Assembly: GCF_947496985.1 (NCBI RefSeq)
Contig: NZ_CANMEZ010000001.1
Span: 930,001 to 994,000 of the forward strand
Direction: 5' to 3'
DNA from: an uncultured Kordia sp.
GTDB lineage: Bacteria; Bacteroidota; Bacteroidia; Flavobacteriales; Flavobacteriaceae
DNA: 64,000 bases
The translations under genes and the position numbers were made by a program. The notes beneath the pieces were generated by a model that worked only from the letters and a program-made list of their open reading frames with translations, was not told the origin of the DNA and made no database searches. Below are positions 26,095 through 35,640 of this stretch, piece by piece. Every line of letters begins with the position of its first letter. Positions within the stretch are counted from its first letter, which is position 1.

Positions 26095-27231
26095 ATGAAG
26101 AAATTAAAAGTAGTAACAGTTGTAGGAACACGACCAGAAATTATTCGATTATCGTGTACACTTATTGCATTAGATAAAAATGATGCCATAGAACATATTT
26201 TAGTTCATACAGGGCAAAACTATGACTATGAGTTAAATGAAATATTCTTTGAGGATTTAGGGTTAAGAAAACCTGATTATTTCCTTGAAGCTGCAGGAAA
26301 AAATGCTACAGAAACTGTTGGAAACATTCTTATAAAAATTGATCCAATCTTAGAGCAAGAAAATCCAGATGCATTTTTAGTATTAGGAGATACAAACTCT
26401 TGTTTATGTGCTATTCCAGCCAAAAAACGTAAAATTCCTGTATTCCATATGGAAGCTGGAAACCGTTGCTTTGATCAGCGTGTACCAGAAGAAACTAACC
26501 GTAAAATTGTAGATCACGTATCAGATATCAATCTTACATATAGTAGCATTGCTCGCGAATACTTATTAAGAGAAGGTTTGTCTCCTGATAGAGTAATCAA
26601 AACCGGAAGCCCAATGTATGAAGTACTTCATAAGTTCTTATCAAAAATTGAAGCTTCAGATGTATTAGACAAATTAGGATTAGAAAAACATAAATTCTTT
26701 GTGGTATCATCGCACAGAGAAGAAAACATAAGCAATCCAAAAAACTTTAAAGGATTGATAGATTCTTTAAATCTAATAGCGGAAAAATACGATTATCCAA
26801 TCATTGTTTCTACACATCCAAGAACGCGAAACATGTTGAACAGTAAAGACATGAAAACGCACAAAAACATTCAATTCTTAAAACCACTTGGATTTTCGGA
26901 TTACAACGCTTTGCAAATGCATTCGTTTGCAGTGCTATCTGATTCAGGAACTATTTCAGAAGAATCGTCTATTTTAAACTTTCATGCATTAAACATTAGA
27001 GAAGCGCATGAACGTCCAGAAGCTATGGAAGAAGCATCTGTAATGATGGTAGGATTAAATCCAGAACGCATCATGCAAGGATTAGCAGCAGTAAGTGTTC
27101 AGGAAAGAAGTCCAAAAAGAAACTTTAGAGAAGTATATGACTACTCTATGCCAAATGTGAGTGAAAAAATGGTGAGAATCATATTATCATATACCGACTA
27201 CGTTAACAGAGTTGTATGGTCTAAATACTAG
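26095..27231 (+). CDS. wecB: UDP-N-acetyl-hexosamine 2-epimerase, non-hydrolysing (CapG/FnlC/WbjD)
   Basis: This 378-residue member of the WecB family has GTRPEIIRLS at 11-20, HTGQNYDYEL, LGDTNSC, HMEAGNR and SDSGTISEES, all expected catalytic or UDP-binding motifs. The family epimerises C2 of UDP-HexNAc. Directly after CapE- and CapF-like genes, its substrate is most likely UDP-N-acetyl-L-pneumosamine, giving UDP-N-acetyl-L-fucosamine, rather than UDP-GlcNAc. The symbol wecB names the family. It is 10 bp from the CapF gene and ends 7 bp before the ATG of the WbuB-like gene. Confidence 0.9.
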   Translation: MKKLKVVTVVGTRPEIIRLSCTLIALDKNDAIEHILVHTGQNYDYELNEIFFEDLGLRKPDYFLEAAGKNATETVGNILIKIDPILEQENPDAFLVLGDTNSCLCAIPAKKRKIPVFHMEAGNRCFDQRVPEETNRKIVDHVSDINLTYSSIAREYLLREGLSPDRVIKTGSPMYEVLHKFLSKIEASDVLDKLGLEKHKFFVVSSHREENISNPKNFKGLIDSLNLIAEKYDYPIIVSTHPRTRNMLNSKDMKTHKNIQFLKPLGFSDYNALQMHSFAVLSDSGTISEESSILNFHALNIREAHERPEAMEEASVMMVGLNPERIMQGLAAVSVQERSPKRNFREVYDYSMPNVSEKMVRIILSYTDYVNRVVWSKY

Positions 27232-27238
27232 TATTAGT

Positions 27239-28462
27239 ATGAGAATTGTAATTATAAAACAACTATTTAACCCAGAGCCAACGGCAAAAAGTTTAGACTT
27301 TGCTAAAGAACTTGTTGCCAGAGGTCATGATGTGGAAGTACTTACAGGCTTTCCATCGTATCCTATTGGGAAAATATACGACGGCTACAAACAACGGTTT
27401 TACAAAAGGGAAAAAATGGAAGGTATCGATATTATTCGTGTGCCTATCTATCCTGACCATAGTGCTTCTGGGCTCAAACGTTTTTTTCATTACATTTCCT
27501 ATGCTTTATCAGCTACGTTTATTGGGTTATTCTTAATAAAAAAACCAGATGTTGCTTTTGTATATCAAGGAGCAATTCCTGTGGCAATTCCTGCTATAAT
27601 TCTTAAAAAAATTAGAAAAGTCCCTTTTCTATACGATATTAATGATTTGTGGCCAGAAACAGTTGCTGCTTCAGGAATGTTAGGGAGTAAAAGAGGGCTG
27701 AAAATTATTAATAAGTGGTGTAATATGAACTACAGAAATGCTAGTTTTATTACAGTTGCCACACCAGGATTTCAAAAAAGCTTAATAGAAAAAGGAGTTC
27801 CAAAAGAAAAACTAGAAATAGTATCAAACTGGAGTAGAGATAAAATTTCTACAGAAGAACTTCCAGCTGCACTAAAGAAGCAATACTTTAAGAAAGAAAA
27901 AATCAATATTCTATACGCTGGTAACTTAGGAATAGTACAATCATTACAAACGATCTTAAAAACAGCAAAAAGCTTACAAGAACAAGGATTGACTAAAATT
28001 CAGTTTTTATTCCTTGGAGGAGGTGCTGATGAAGAAAACTTAAAGCAATATGCTGCGGATGAGTTGCTTAAAAATGTAACGTTTATTCCAAGAGTTGCTT
28101 CTGAAGAAGTAAGTAAATATTTAAATGCAGGAGATTTTTTATTAGTTCACCTAAAAAAGGATAAACTATTTGAGATTACAATTCCTTCTAAAATATTAGC
28201 CTATCTAAAATCAGGAAAACCTATTCTGATGGGCTTACGCGGAGATGCAGCCGATATTTTAAATGCTGCGAACGCAGGATTTACTTTTGAACCAGACAAC
28301 AGTGATGATTTAGAAGAAAAAATAAAACAAATGATCGCACTTGATGCGGAAAAAATAGCTGAAATGGGAACCAATGGAAAGGTGCATTATGAAGAAAACC
28401 TATCTATTATTTCCAGTGTAGATAAAATAGAACGAAATTTGTTAAAAATTGCAAGAAAATAA
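27239..28462 (+). CDS. WbuB-like glycosyltransferase (probable L-FucNAc transferase)
   Basis: This 407-residue GT4 enzyme has the N-terminal pattern NPEPTAKSLDFAKELVARGH and LTGFPSYP, which typifies the WbuB/WbjE group. These transfer L-fucosamine and follow fnlABC or capEFG genes in many clusters. The C-terminal half has YAGNLGIVQSLQTIL and the donor-binding IPSKILAYLKSGKPIL. I use the ATG at 27239; an in-frame TTG at 27212 would overlap the upstream gene and add nine residues with no similarity to the family start. The genes immediately upstream make its presumed donor. Confidence 0.87.
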   Translation: MRIVIIKQLFNPEPTAKSLDFAKELVARGHDVEVLTGFPSYPIGKIYDGYKQRFYKREKMEGIDIIRVPIYPDHSASGLKRFFHYISYALSATFIGLFLIKKPDVAFVYQGAIPVAIPAIILKKIRKVPFLYDINDLWPETVAASGMLGSKRGLKIINKWCNMNYRNASFITVATPGFQKSLIEKGVPKEKLEIVSNWSRDKISTEELPAALKKQYFKKEKINILYAGNLGIVQSLQTILKTAKSLQEQGLTKIQFLFLGGGADEENLKQYAADELLKNVTFIPRVASEEVSKYLNAGDFLLVHLKKDKLFEITIPSKILAYLKSGKPILMGLRGDAADILNAANAGFTFEPDNSDDLEEKIKQMIALDAEKIAEMGTNGKVHYEENLSIISSVDKIERNLLKIARK

Positions 28463-28463
28463 G

Positions 28464-29321
28464 ATGAACTATACACCGGTAATTATTATAGGAGCAGGAA
28501 GATCGGGAACGAATATGTTGAGAGATATTATTACGTCAATTCCAAAATTTGAAACATGGGATTGTGACGAAATAAACCCTATATGGCGTTATGGAAATAG
28601 AGATTTTGAAACAGATGTATTGTTACCAGAACACGCGTCTGAAAAAACAAAAAAATACATTCGAAAAAGATTTCAGCAATTACAAAAAAGTACAAAAGCG
28701 GACTTTGTTGTCGAAAAAACATGTGCCAATTCACTACGATTAGGATTTGTATATGAAATATTTCCTGAAGCTAAATACATTATTATCAACAGAGATGGAC
28801 GTGATGTAGTGCCAAGTGCTATGAAAAGATGGGGTTCTAGCTTTGAGCTAAAATATACCCTCAAAAAATTACGATACGTACCTTGGATTGATTTTACATA
28901 TCATGTATGGAAATTTGGAAAGAATAGAATCAAAAAATTCTTTACAAAAACAGAAAGCCTATCTTTTTGGGGACCTGTATACAAAGGTATTGACAAAGAT
29001 GTGGCAAATCACTCACTAATGGAAGTATGTGCCAAGCAGTGGCAAACTTGTGCCGAGCATACCATAAAAGACAGAGTTTCGGTTCCTGCCGAAAATATCT
29101 TTGATGTAAAATATGAAGAATTTGTAACAAATCCTGTAAAAGCAATGGAAGAACTCGCTTCATTTTTTAATATCACAATGACCAAAGAGCAGGTAAAAGA
29201 TTTGGTTAAAAATGTGTCAAGTAGAAGTATCGGAACACATAAAAAAAGCTTTTCAGTAGAAGAACAAGCACTATTGAATACAATGTTAACCGAAACATTA
29301 GTAAAACTTAATTATAAGTAA
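28464..29321 (+). CDS. PAPS-dependent sulfotransferase
   Basis: This 285-residue cytosolic enzyme of the carbohydrate sulfotransferase type moves sulfate from PAPS to a sugar. The 5'-phosphosulfate loop GAGRSGTNML is at residues 10-19 and the 3'-phosphate motif NRDGRDVVPSAMKRW at 109-123, with Arg110 and Ser118. An in-frame TTG at 28449 is rejected because the ATG at 28464 places the P-loop at the normal distance from the N-terminus. It lies between the WbuB-like and PglC-like genes. Together with cysC, cysD, cysN and cysQ upstream it strongly suggests a sulfated polysaccharide. Confidence 0.88.
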   Translation: MNYTPVIIIGAGRSGTNMLRDIITSIPKFETWDCDEINPIWRYGNRDFETDVLLPEHASEKTKKYIRKRFQQLQKSTKADFVVEKTCANSLRLGFVYEIFPEAKYIIINRDGRDVVPSAMKRWGSSFELKYTLKKLRYVPWIDFTYHVWKFGKNRIKKFFTKTESLSFWGPVYKGIDKDVANHSLMEVCAKQWQTCAEHTIKDRVSVPAENIFDVKYEEFVTNPVKAMEELASFFNITMTKEQVKDLVKNVSSRSIGTHKKSFSVEEQALLNTMLTETLVKLNYK

Positions 29322-29322
29322 A

Positions 29323-29916
29323 GTGACGAAGAGCGATAAAATCATAAAAAGATTATTTGACCTAGTAATGTCTACAATAGGATTATTACTATTTGGTTGG
29401 TTAATTGTGTTATCAGCAATTATAGCTCGATTTGATACAAAACTAAGTGGTTTCTTCAAACAAAAACGAGTTGGGCAAGACGGAAAAATATTTGAAGTTT
29501 TCAAACTGAGAAGTATGAAAAATGTTGCTGGAGTTGTTACTACGGTGTCTACGGATAAAGACCCTAGAATTACCAAAATGGGAAGATTTTGGAGAAAAAC
29601 AAAAATTGATGAATTGCCACAATTGATCAATGTGTTTTTAGGACAAATGAGTTTTGTAGGCCCAAGACCTGATGTGCCTGGATTTGCTGATAAATTAGAA
29701 GGTGAAGACCGAATTATTTTGAGCATCAAACCAGGAATTACAGGACCAGCTTCAATTCACTTTAAAAACGAAGAAGAAATTCTTGCACAACAAGAAGATC
29801 CTGAAGCCTATAATAGAAATGTTATCTGGCCTAAAAAAGTAGCGCTTAACAAAGCGTATATAAAAGAGTTTAGCGTCCTAAAGGATGTTAAATATATTTT
29901 TAAGACAATATTTTAA
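29323..29916 (+). CDS. PglC-like initiating phosphoglycosyl transferase (GTG start)
   Basis: The 197-residue monotopic membrane enzyme transfers a sugar-1-phosphate from a UDP-sugar to undecaprenyl phosphate and starts repeat-unit assembly. It has one N-terminal re-entrant hydrophobic segment (about 10-33), FKQKRVGQDG, FKLRSM, KIDELPQLINVFLGQMSFVGPRP (about 85-108) and a C-terminal catalytic core. It is the small form without the extra four-helix domain of WcaJ. The GTG at 29323 is chosen because the next ATG lies inside the membrane segment. The sulfotransferase gene ends 1 bp upstream and a PglE-like gene follows 3 bp downstream. Confidence 0.9.
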   Translation: MTKSDKIIKRLFDLVMSTIGLLLFGWLIVLSAIIARFDTKLSGFFKQKRVGQDGKIFEVFKLRSMKNVAGVVTTVSTDKDPRITKMGRFWRKTKIDELPQLINVFLGQMSFVGPRPDVPGFADKLEGEDRIILSIKPGITGPASIHFKNEEEILAQQEDPEAYNRNVIWPKKVALNKAYIKEFSVLKDVKYIFKTIF

Positions 29917-29919
29917 ACT

Positions 29920-31068
29920 ATGAAATCAAAAATTTGGCTTTCATCTCCTCATATGGGAGGAAACGAACTTACCTATATTCAAGAAGCTTTTGATACAAAT
30001 TGGATAGCGCCGTTAGGTCCTAATGTATATGGATTTGAGAAAGATTTGGAAACCTATCTAGGTGAAGATTCACATATAGCATGTTTAGCTTCAGGAACTG
30101 CAGCTATTCACTTAGCGTTAGTAGAATTGGGTGTTACACACGGTGATTTAGTACTTTGTCAAAGTTTTACTTTCTGTGGATCTGCAAATCCTATTGTTTA
30201 CGCAGGAGCTACACCTGTATTTGTAGACAGTGAAGAAACTACATGGAACATGTCTCCTGAATATTTAGAAATTGCTATAAAAGAAAGCATTTCAAAAGGA
30301 AAAAAACCAAAGGCAATACTAATGGTTCATTTGTATGGAATGCCAGCAAAAATTGATGAACTTTTAAAAATTGCCAATGCTTATGAAATTCCAATCATAG
30401 AAGACGCAGCAGAAGCATTAGGATCTACTTACAAAGGACAAAAATGTGGAACATTTGGTGCATATTCAATACTATCTTTTAATGGAAACAAAATCATTAC
30501 TACTTCTGGTGGAGGTGCTTTAGTCTGTAGAAATGAAGAACAGAAAAAAAGAACGGTATTTTTAGCTACACAAGCTAGGGATAACGCTCCGCACTATCAA
30601 CATACAGAAATAGGATATAACTACAGAATGAGTAACATTGTCGCTGGAATAGGAAGAGGGCAAATGGAAGTCTTAGATAAGCATGTAGGATATCGTAGAG
30701 ACGTAAATCAAATGTATGCTGAACTTTTTAAAGATGTAGAAGGGATAACTTTATTACAAGAATCTTCGGATGATTATTTTTCAAATCATTGGTTAAGTTC
30801 TATTAGGGTTAATGCAAATAAAACAGGGTTTACTAGAGAAGAATTCCGATTGGCATTGCTTGAAGAAAACATAGAATCTAGACCTTTGTGGAAGCCGATG
30901 CATTTACAACCAGTTTTTGAAAAATGTGACTTTTATGGAGAAGGAATCTGTGAAAAGTTATTTGATTCAGGTTTGTGTTTGCCTTCAGGTTCAAACCTTA
31001 CAATTGAAGAAAAAAACCGTATTAAAGAAGTTATCAGAGCTTTTCTAGCATTAAAAGAAATAAATTAA
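29920..31068 (+). CDS. DegT/DnrJ/EryC1/StrS-family sugar aminotransferase (PglE-like)
   Basis: This PLP-dependent enzyme of 382 residues aminates a nucleotide-linked 4-keto sugar, using glutamate as amine donor. The cofactor lysine is Lys191 in LSFNGNKIITTSGGGAL, preceded by EDAAEALGS at about 161-169. The GNELTYIQEAFDTNWIAPLGP opening is typical of the PglE/bacillosamine branch. With the PglC-like gene before it and the PglF-like gene after it, the set resembles the bacillosamine route. The PglD acetyltransferase normally needed for the final step is not in this window. Confidence 0.9.
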   Translation: MKSKIWLSSPHMGGNELTYIQEAFDTNWIAPLGPNVYGFEKDLETYLGEDSHIACLASGTAAIHLALVELGVTHGDLVLCQSFTFCGSANPIVYAGATPVFVDSEETTWNMSPEYLEIAIKESISKGKKPKAILMVHLYGMPAKIDELLKIANAYEIPIIEDAAEALGSTYKGQKCGTFGAYSILSFNGNKIITTSGGGALVCRNEEQKKRTVFLATQARDNAPHYQHTEIGYNYRMSNIVAGIGRGQMEVLDKHVGYRRDVNQMYAELFKDVEGITLLQESSDDYFSNHWLSSIRVNANKTGFTREEFRLALLEENIESRPLWKPMHLQPVFEKCDFYGEGICEKLFDSGLCLPSGSNLTIEEKNRIKEVIRAFLALKEIN

Positions 31069-31110
31069 GTAATTTGTGTCATTAAATAAAGAATTTGTTT
31101 TTTTGAGAAG

Positions 31111-33105
31111 ATGAAGTTAGTGAATTCAAGAAGCATAAAATTAGCCCTAAGACAAGTTTTAAAATCAAGCAAAAAACGTATTGATTTTAAGAACATAGGA
31201 TATCTACCTAGATGGCTTATCTTGTGTTTTGACATGTTTATTTGTTGTGTAGCATTGTTGCTTACAAGTACTATTGTAAACAATATCAATATTAGTGATT
31301 TAAATACGCATACACCATCAGCATTTTTTGGACTTGCACCAAGAGCTGGTTTAATATTAATAACCAACTTGTTGTTCTTTATTTTCTTTAGAACATACGC
31401 CGGACTTATTCGTCACTCAACCTTTATCGATGCTATTAAGTTTTTCCTTGCTTCATTAGCCACACTTATTACATTGTTGGTAGTGAATTATTCGCATCTA
31501 ATTATCAATGGTGATCCGTTATTTTTAACACCAAAACTATTCATCTACTTTGTGATGTCATTCTCGTTTCTATTACTCTTCAGAGTATTAGTAAAACAAG
31601 TATTTGAAGCATATTTTGATTATGCTGCCAAAGAAGATCAAATCACGGTTATGATTTATGGAATAGATTCTAACGCGATTGCAATTTCAAATGCACTTAA
31701 GGTAGAACGTCCAATGCGTTACAAATTGATCGGTTTCATTGATAAAAAAGGAAAAAATCAAAGTAAAGAAATATTAGGATTACCTATTGTACATCTCAAA
31801 AGAAAGCTTTCTGTAATTCTACGCGCACATGGTGCTAATGCTATTATACTAGCAGACAAATCTATTACACAGGAAGAACGTATTAAAATTGTAGATGAAT
31901 GCTTAGAGCATAACATTAAAGTATTTAGAGCGCCAATTGTTTCCGATATGGAAGACAAAGAAAATGTAAATGTTGCGCAACAAATTCAAAATGTACAAAT
32001 TGAAGATTTACTCGAAAGAGAGCCTATTGTGCTGAACAATAAACTGATTGCAAAAGAATTATACAACAGAAGAATATTAGTAACAGGTGGTGCAGGGTCT
32101 ATAGGAAGTGAAATAGCACGACAAGTTGCCAATTACAAACCAGAAAAACTCATCATTGTTGATCAGGCAGAAACTCCTTTGTATCAAATACAAATGGAAA
32201 TCAAATCTAAATTCCCTGAGCTGGATTTTGAAGCAGTTATTGCTGATGTACGTCATAGAGATAAACTAGATAATATCTTTGAGCAGTATAAACCACAAGT
32301 TGTATATCACGCAGCAGCATATAAACACGTTCCATTGATGGAGGACAACCCATCGCAAGCCATTTTTGTAAATGTAATGGGAACCAAAAATGTTGCAGAT
32401 ACAGCATTAAAACACAAAACAGATAAATTTGTATTGGTTTCTACAGACAAAGCTGTAAACCCAAGTAATGTAATGGGAGCTTCCAAGCGAATTGCAGAAA
32501 TATATGTGCAAACTTTACAAGAGGCGTTCAAGAATGACAATCGTTATGTTACAAACTATGTAACCACACGGTTTGGAAATGTATTAGGTTCTAATGGTTC
32601 TGTAGTTCCATTATTCAAACGTCAAATTTCTGAAGGTGGACCATTAACCATTACGCATCCAGATATCATACGATATTTTATGACCATTCCTGAAGCTTGT
32701 CAGCTAGTATTAGAAGCTGGAGCTATGGGTAATGGAGGAGAAATATACATATTTGATATGGGAGAAGCTGTAAAGATTATTGACCTTGCTAAAAAGATAA
32801 TTAGACTAGCAGGATTTGTTCCTAACAAAGACATTGATATCAAAATCATAGGATTGCGTCCAGGTGAAAAATTATATGAAGAGTTATTAAACGATAAATC
32901 GACCACACTCCCAACATATAATGAAAAAATCATGATTGCACGTGGAGAACAGTATGATTATGAGAAAATTAATAACAACATAAAAGAATTAATTGACGCT
33001 GCGGCACTTTACAATAAATTAGAAGTTGTAAAGCGAATGAAAGAACTGGTTCCTGAATATAAAAGTATGAACTCGTCGTATGAGAAATTAGACTATCAAA
33101 AATAA
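31111..33105 (+). CDS. membrane-bound UDP-sugar 4,6-dehydratase (PglF/WbpM/CapD family)
   Basis: This 664-residue protein has four N-terminal membrane helices (about 33-165), a first nucleotide-binding-like domain (175-280), and a C-terminal SDR domain with GGAGSIGSE at 326-334 and STDKAVNPSNVMGASK, in which Met replaces Tyr. It dehydrates UDP-GlcNAc to the 4-keto-6-deoxy sugar, the substrate for the aminotransferase just upstream. The length and layout match WbpM/PglF. A 42 bp AT-rich spacer precedes it. It is followed 9 bp later by a membrane protein. Confidence 0.93.
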   Translation: MKLVNSRSIKLALRQVLKSSKKRIDFKNIGYLPRWLILCFDMFICCVALLLTSTIVNNINISDLNTHTPSAFFGLAPRAGLILITNLLFFIFFRTYAGLIRHSTFIDAIKFFLASLATLITLLVVNYSHLIINGDPLFLTPKLFIYFVMSFSFLLLFRVLVKQVFEAYFDYAAKEDQITVMIYGIDSNAIAISNALKVERPMRYKLIGFIDKKGKNQSKEILGLPIVHLKRKLSVILRAHGANAIILADKSITQEERIKIVDECLEHNIKVFRAPIVSDMEDKENVNVAQQIQNVQIEDLLEREPIVLNNKLIAKELYNRRILVTGGAGSIGSEIARQVANYKPEKLIIVDQAETPLYQIQMEIKSKFPELDFEAVIADVRHRDKLDNIFEQYKPQVVYHAAAYKHVPLMEDNPSQAIFVNVMGTKNVADTALKHKTDKFVLVSTDKAVNPSNVMGASKRIAEIYVQTLQEAFKNDNRYVTNYVTTRFGNVLGSNGSVVPLFKRQISEGGPLTITHPDIIRYFMTIPEACQLVLEAGAMGNGGEIYIFDMGEAVKIIDLAKKIIRLAGFVPNKDIDIKIIGLRPGEKLYEELLNDKSTTLPTYNEKIMIARGEQYDYEKINNNIKELIDAAALYNKLEVVKRMKELVPEYKSMNSSYEKLDYQK

Positions 33106-33114
33106 AAGAAGTTG

Positions 33115-34311
33115 ATGATAGGGAAAGCAGTCAAATTTTTTTCTGAGATAAAACTTGCTACAGTCTTTTACTTTTTATTGGTAGCAGAACTGTTTTCTAA
33201 TTTTATAATGAATATCCTATATATTAATAATGCGCAAACCAGCATTAGGATATCATCAATCATTAACATACTGCTTCAAATTTTTATCATAGCAGTTATA
33301 CTAAAAAACATAAAACACGTAAAAAAAGTAAACCTGCTTTTTCCTGCGCTATTAGTTGTTGGGTTTTTTATAGGACAATTGGCGCTAAGTACTTCTGATA
33401 TATATGCCACTAGTTTTAAGGAAAACTTATATAGTTCAAACCTATATACGCTAAATGGATACTTATATATCTTTATCTATATCATTGCATATCGTTTTAT
33501 AAAAGACAAAAAACACTTTGTAGATAGGGTTTACAAAATGATTGAATACGTTCTCGTTTTTAATGCAATCTTTGTTGTAATAGGATTAATTTTCGATCTA
33601 AACTATTTTAAATCATATCCATATACGGGAAGGTTTGGTTATGATGGGCTCTTCTTTACTAGAGCATACCTGTCATATTTATACATGTTTATAATAGTGC
33701 TTCAATACAAAAAATTCATTGTAACAAAACAATATGGAAAACTAGCATTTTTTGTAATTCTGGCATTAATATTAGGAAAGAAATCAATGTATCTATTTCT
33801 AATATTCATGGTGCTACTGCATATATTTTATATAAGTAAGAGCAAAATACTAAAAACAGTTTTTGGATTGGGTATTGCAAGTATTGTCATTTTTGGAAAA
33901 TCAATCTTGGTTTTAGTCGTAAAAAGAATGCCCTTCTGGAATAGAGTTTACGAAGAAAGCGGATTATTATCTGTAATATTTTCATATAGAAATAATACGG
34001 TGGAGCGTTTAAGTACCTTTATTACTGAAGAATGGAATATTCTAAATTATATCTTTGGAGGAGTCGATTTTAGTAATTATCATACAGAAATGGAATTAGT
34101 AGATGTCTTCTCTTTTTTTGGTATATTTGGGCTTGGATTATATATCCTTTTTTTTAAGAAAATTATTCTAAAAAATTTAGGACTATTAGATAAACTATTA
34201 ATGTTAATGATTTTCTTAACATCAAGTATATCTTCAAATTTATTACTCAGTGTTAATGTAATGATATTTTTATTTCTATTAACAGAACACATTAAACTAA
34301 AAAATACATGA
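33115..34311 (+). CDS. polytopic membrane protein, second Wzy-polymerase candidate
   Basis: The 398-residue protein has about ten to twelve hydrophobic helices and little else. The central loop FKSYPYTGRFGYDGLFFTRAYLSYLYMF and the following LILGKKSMYLFLIF echo the gene order and motifs (Arg-rich loop, then GKKS/T) of Wzy-type polymerases. I cannot confirm the family from motifs alone. I use the ATG at 33115; a TTG directly before it is less likely. The stop overlaps the UDP-glucose dehydrogenase start by 4 bp, so it is firmly inside the operon. Confidence 0.65.
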   Translation: MIGKAVKFFSEIKLATVFYFLLVAELFSNFIMNILYINNAQTSIRISSIINILLQIFIIAVILKNIKHVKKVNLLFPALLVVGFFIGQLALSTSDIYATSFKENLYSSNLYTLNGYLYIFIYIIAYRFIKDKKHFVDRVYKMIEYVLVFNAIFVVIGLIFDLNYFKSYPYTGRFGYDGLFFTRAYLSYLYMFIIVLQYKKFIVTKQYGKLAFFVILALILGKKSMYLFLIFMVLLHIFYISKSKILKTVFGLGIASIVIFGKSILVLVVKRMPFWNRVYEESGLLSVIFSYRNNTVERLSTFITEEWNILNYIFGGVDFSNYHTEMELVDVFSFFGIFGLGLYILFFKKIILKNLGLLDKLLMLMIFLTSSISSNLLLSVNVMIFLFLLTEHIKLKNT

Positions 34312-35618
34312 AAATAACTGTTGTAGGAACAGGATATGTAGGACTAGTCACAGGAACGTGCTTAGCTGAAACAGGAAATGATGTACTTTGTGTAGATATT
34401 GATAAGCATAAAGTGGAACGCATGCAAAATAGAGAAGTTCCCATCTACGAACCACATTTAGACATACTCTTTGAACGAAACATAAATGCTGGACGTTTAA
34501 AATTTACAACTTCATTACAAGAAGGACTTGCACACGGACAAATTATATTTTTAGCATTACCAACTCCAGAAGACGAAGACGGATCTGCTGATTTATCGTA
34601 TGTATTAGGTGTTGCAGATAATATTGGTAAACTAATGACAGAATACCGTGTCATAGTTGATAAAAGTACAGTGCCAGTAGGAACAGCAGAAAAAGTAACG
34701 GCTGTTATCGCACAACATGCAACTGTAGACTTTGACGTAGTATCAAATCCAGAATTTTTACGTGAAGGATTTGCTGTAGATGATTTCATGAAGCCTGAAC
34801 GTATTGTTGTTGGTTCAAGTTCAGAAAGAGCTACGCAACTAATGCAACGTTTATACAAACCATTTGTACGTTCTGGAAATCCAATACTAATTATGGATGA
34901 AAAGTCTGCAGAGCTTACCAAATACGCTTCAAACTCTTTCTTAGCAGCAAAAATTACATTCATGAACGAGATTGCAAACTTTTGTGAAAAAGTAGGAGCA
35001 GACGTTGATAAAGTACGTATAGGTATGGGAACCGATTCACGTATTGGAAAACGTTTCCTATTTCCAGGAATTGGCTATGGAGGTTCATGCTTTCCAAAAG
35101 ATGTAAAAGCGTTACACAAATCTGGAAAAGACAACAATTATAACTTTCAAATATTAGATGCAGTTATCAATGTAAATGATAAACAAAAAACAGCATTAAT
35201 ACCAAAAGTAGTTTCACACTTAGGTGAAGATTTATCTGGAAAAACAATCGCCCTATGGGGATTAGCATTTAAACCAGAAACTGACGACATTCGTGAGGCA
35301 CCATCGTTATATATCATTGATGAATTACTATCTAGAGGCGCTACCATAAAAGCGTTTGATCCGGAAGCAATGGACAATGTAAAAGCAAAACTTGGTGATA
35401 AGTTAACATATGCAAATAGCATGTACGAAGCCATTGCAAATACAGATGCTTTGATTATTTGTACGGAATGGAGCATCTTTAGAACACCAAATTTCAAAAA
35501 ACTAAGAGAAAATCTAAATCAACCCATTATCTTTGACGGAAGAAACTTATATGATGTAGCTGATATGGAAAAAGAAGGATTTACATATTTTTCTATAGGT
35601 AGAAAAGAAGTTTTATAA
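34308..35618 (+). CDS. ugd: UDP-glucose 6-dehydrogenase
   Basis: This enzyme oxidises UDP-glucose to UDP-glucuronic acid with two NAD. The Rossmann motif [10 protein letters not shown] is at 7-16, [19 protein letters not shown] at 147-165, and the nucleophile Cys261 in [10 protein letters not shown]. Its 436 residues fit the family. The motif set clearly differs from the TviB-type dehydrogenase at 17337-18650, so the two enzymes serve different sugars. The product feeds the UDP-glucuronate decarboxylase encoded 22 bp downstream. Confidence 0.95.
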   Translation: MKITVVGTGYVGLVTGTCLAETGNDVLCVDIDKHKVERMQNREVPIYEPHLDILFERNINAGRLKFTTSLQEGLAHGQIIFLALPTPEDEDGSADLSYVLGVADNIGKLMTEYRVIVDKSTVPVGTAEKVTAVIAQHATVDFDVVSNPEFLREGFAVDDFMKPERIVVGSSSERATQLMQRLYKPFVRSGNPILIMDEKSAELTKYASNSFLAAKITFMNEIANFCEKVGADVDKVRIGMGTDSRIGKRFLFPGIGYGGSCFPKDVKALHKSGKDNNYNFQILDAVINVNDKQKTALIPKVVSHLGEDLSGKTIALWGLAFKPETDDIREAPSLYIIDELLSRGATIKAFDPEAMDNVKAKLGDKLTYANSMYEAIANTDALIICTEWSIFRTPNFKKLRENLNQPIIFDGRNLYDVADMEKEGFTYFSIGRKEVL

Positions 35619-35640
35619 AGCTAACACAACCAACAATACG

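Noticed and set aside
27212-27238. TTG start adding nine residues to the WbuB-like protein
   Set aside because: The extension overlaps the upstream epimerase gene and does not resemble the family; the ATG at 27239 begins directly with the conserved MRIVIIKQLF-type strand.
31069-31110. The AT-rich 42 bp gap before the PglF-like gene as a promoter
   Set aside because: It contains TTTG words but no TAnnTTTG with a TTG at proper spacing, and no terminator precedes it.
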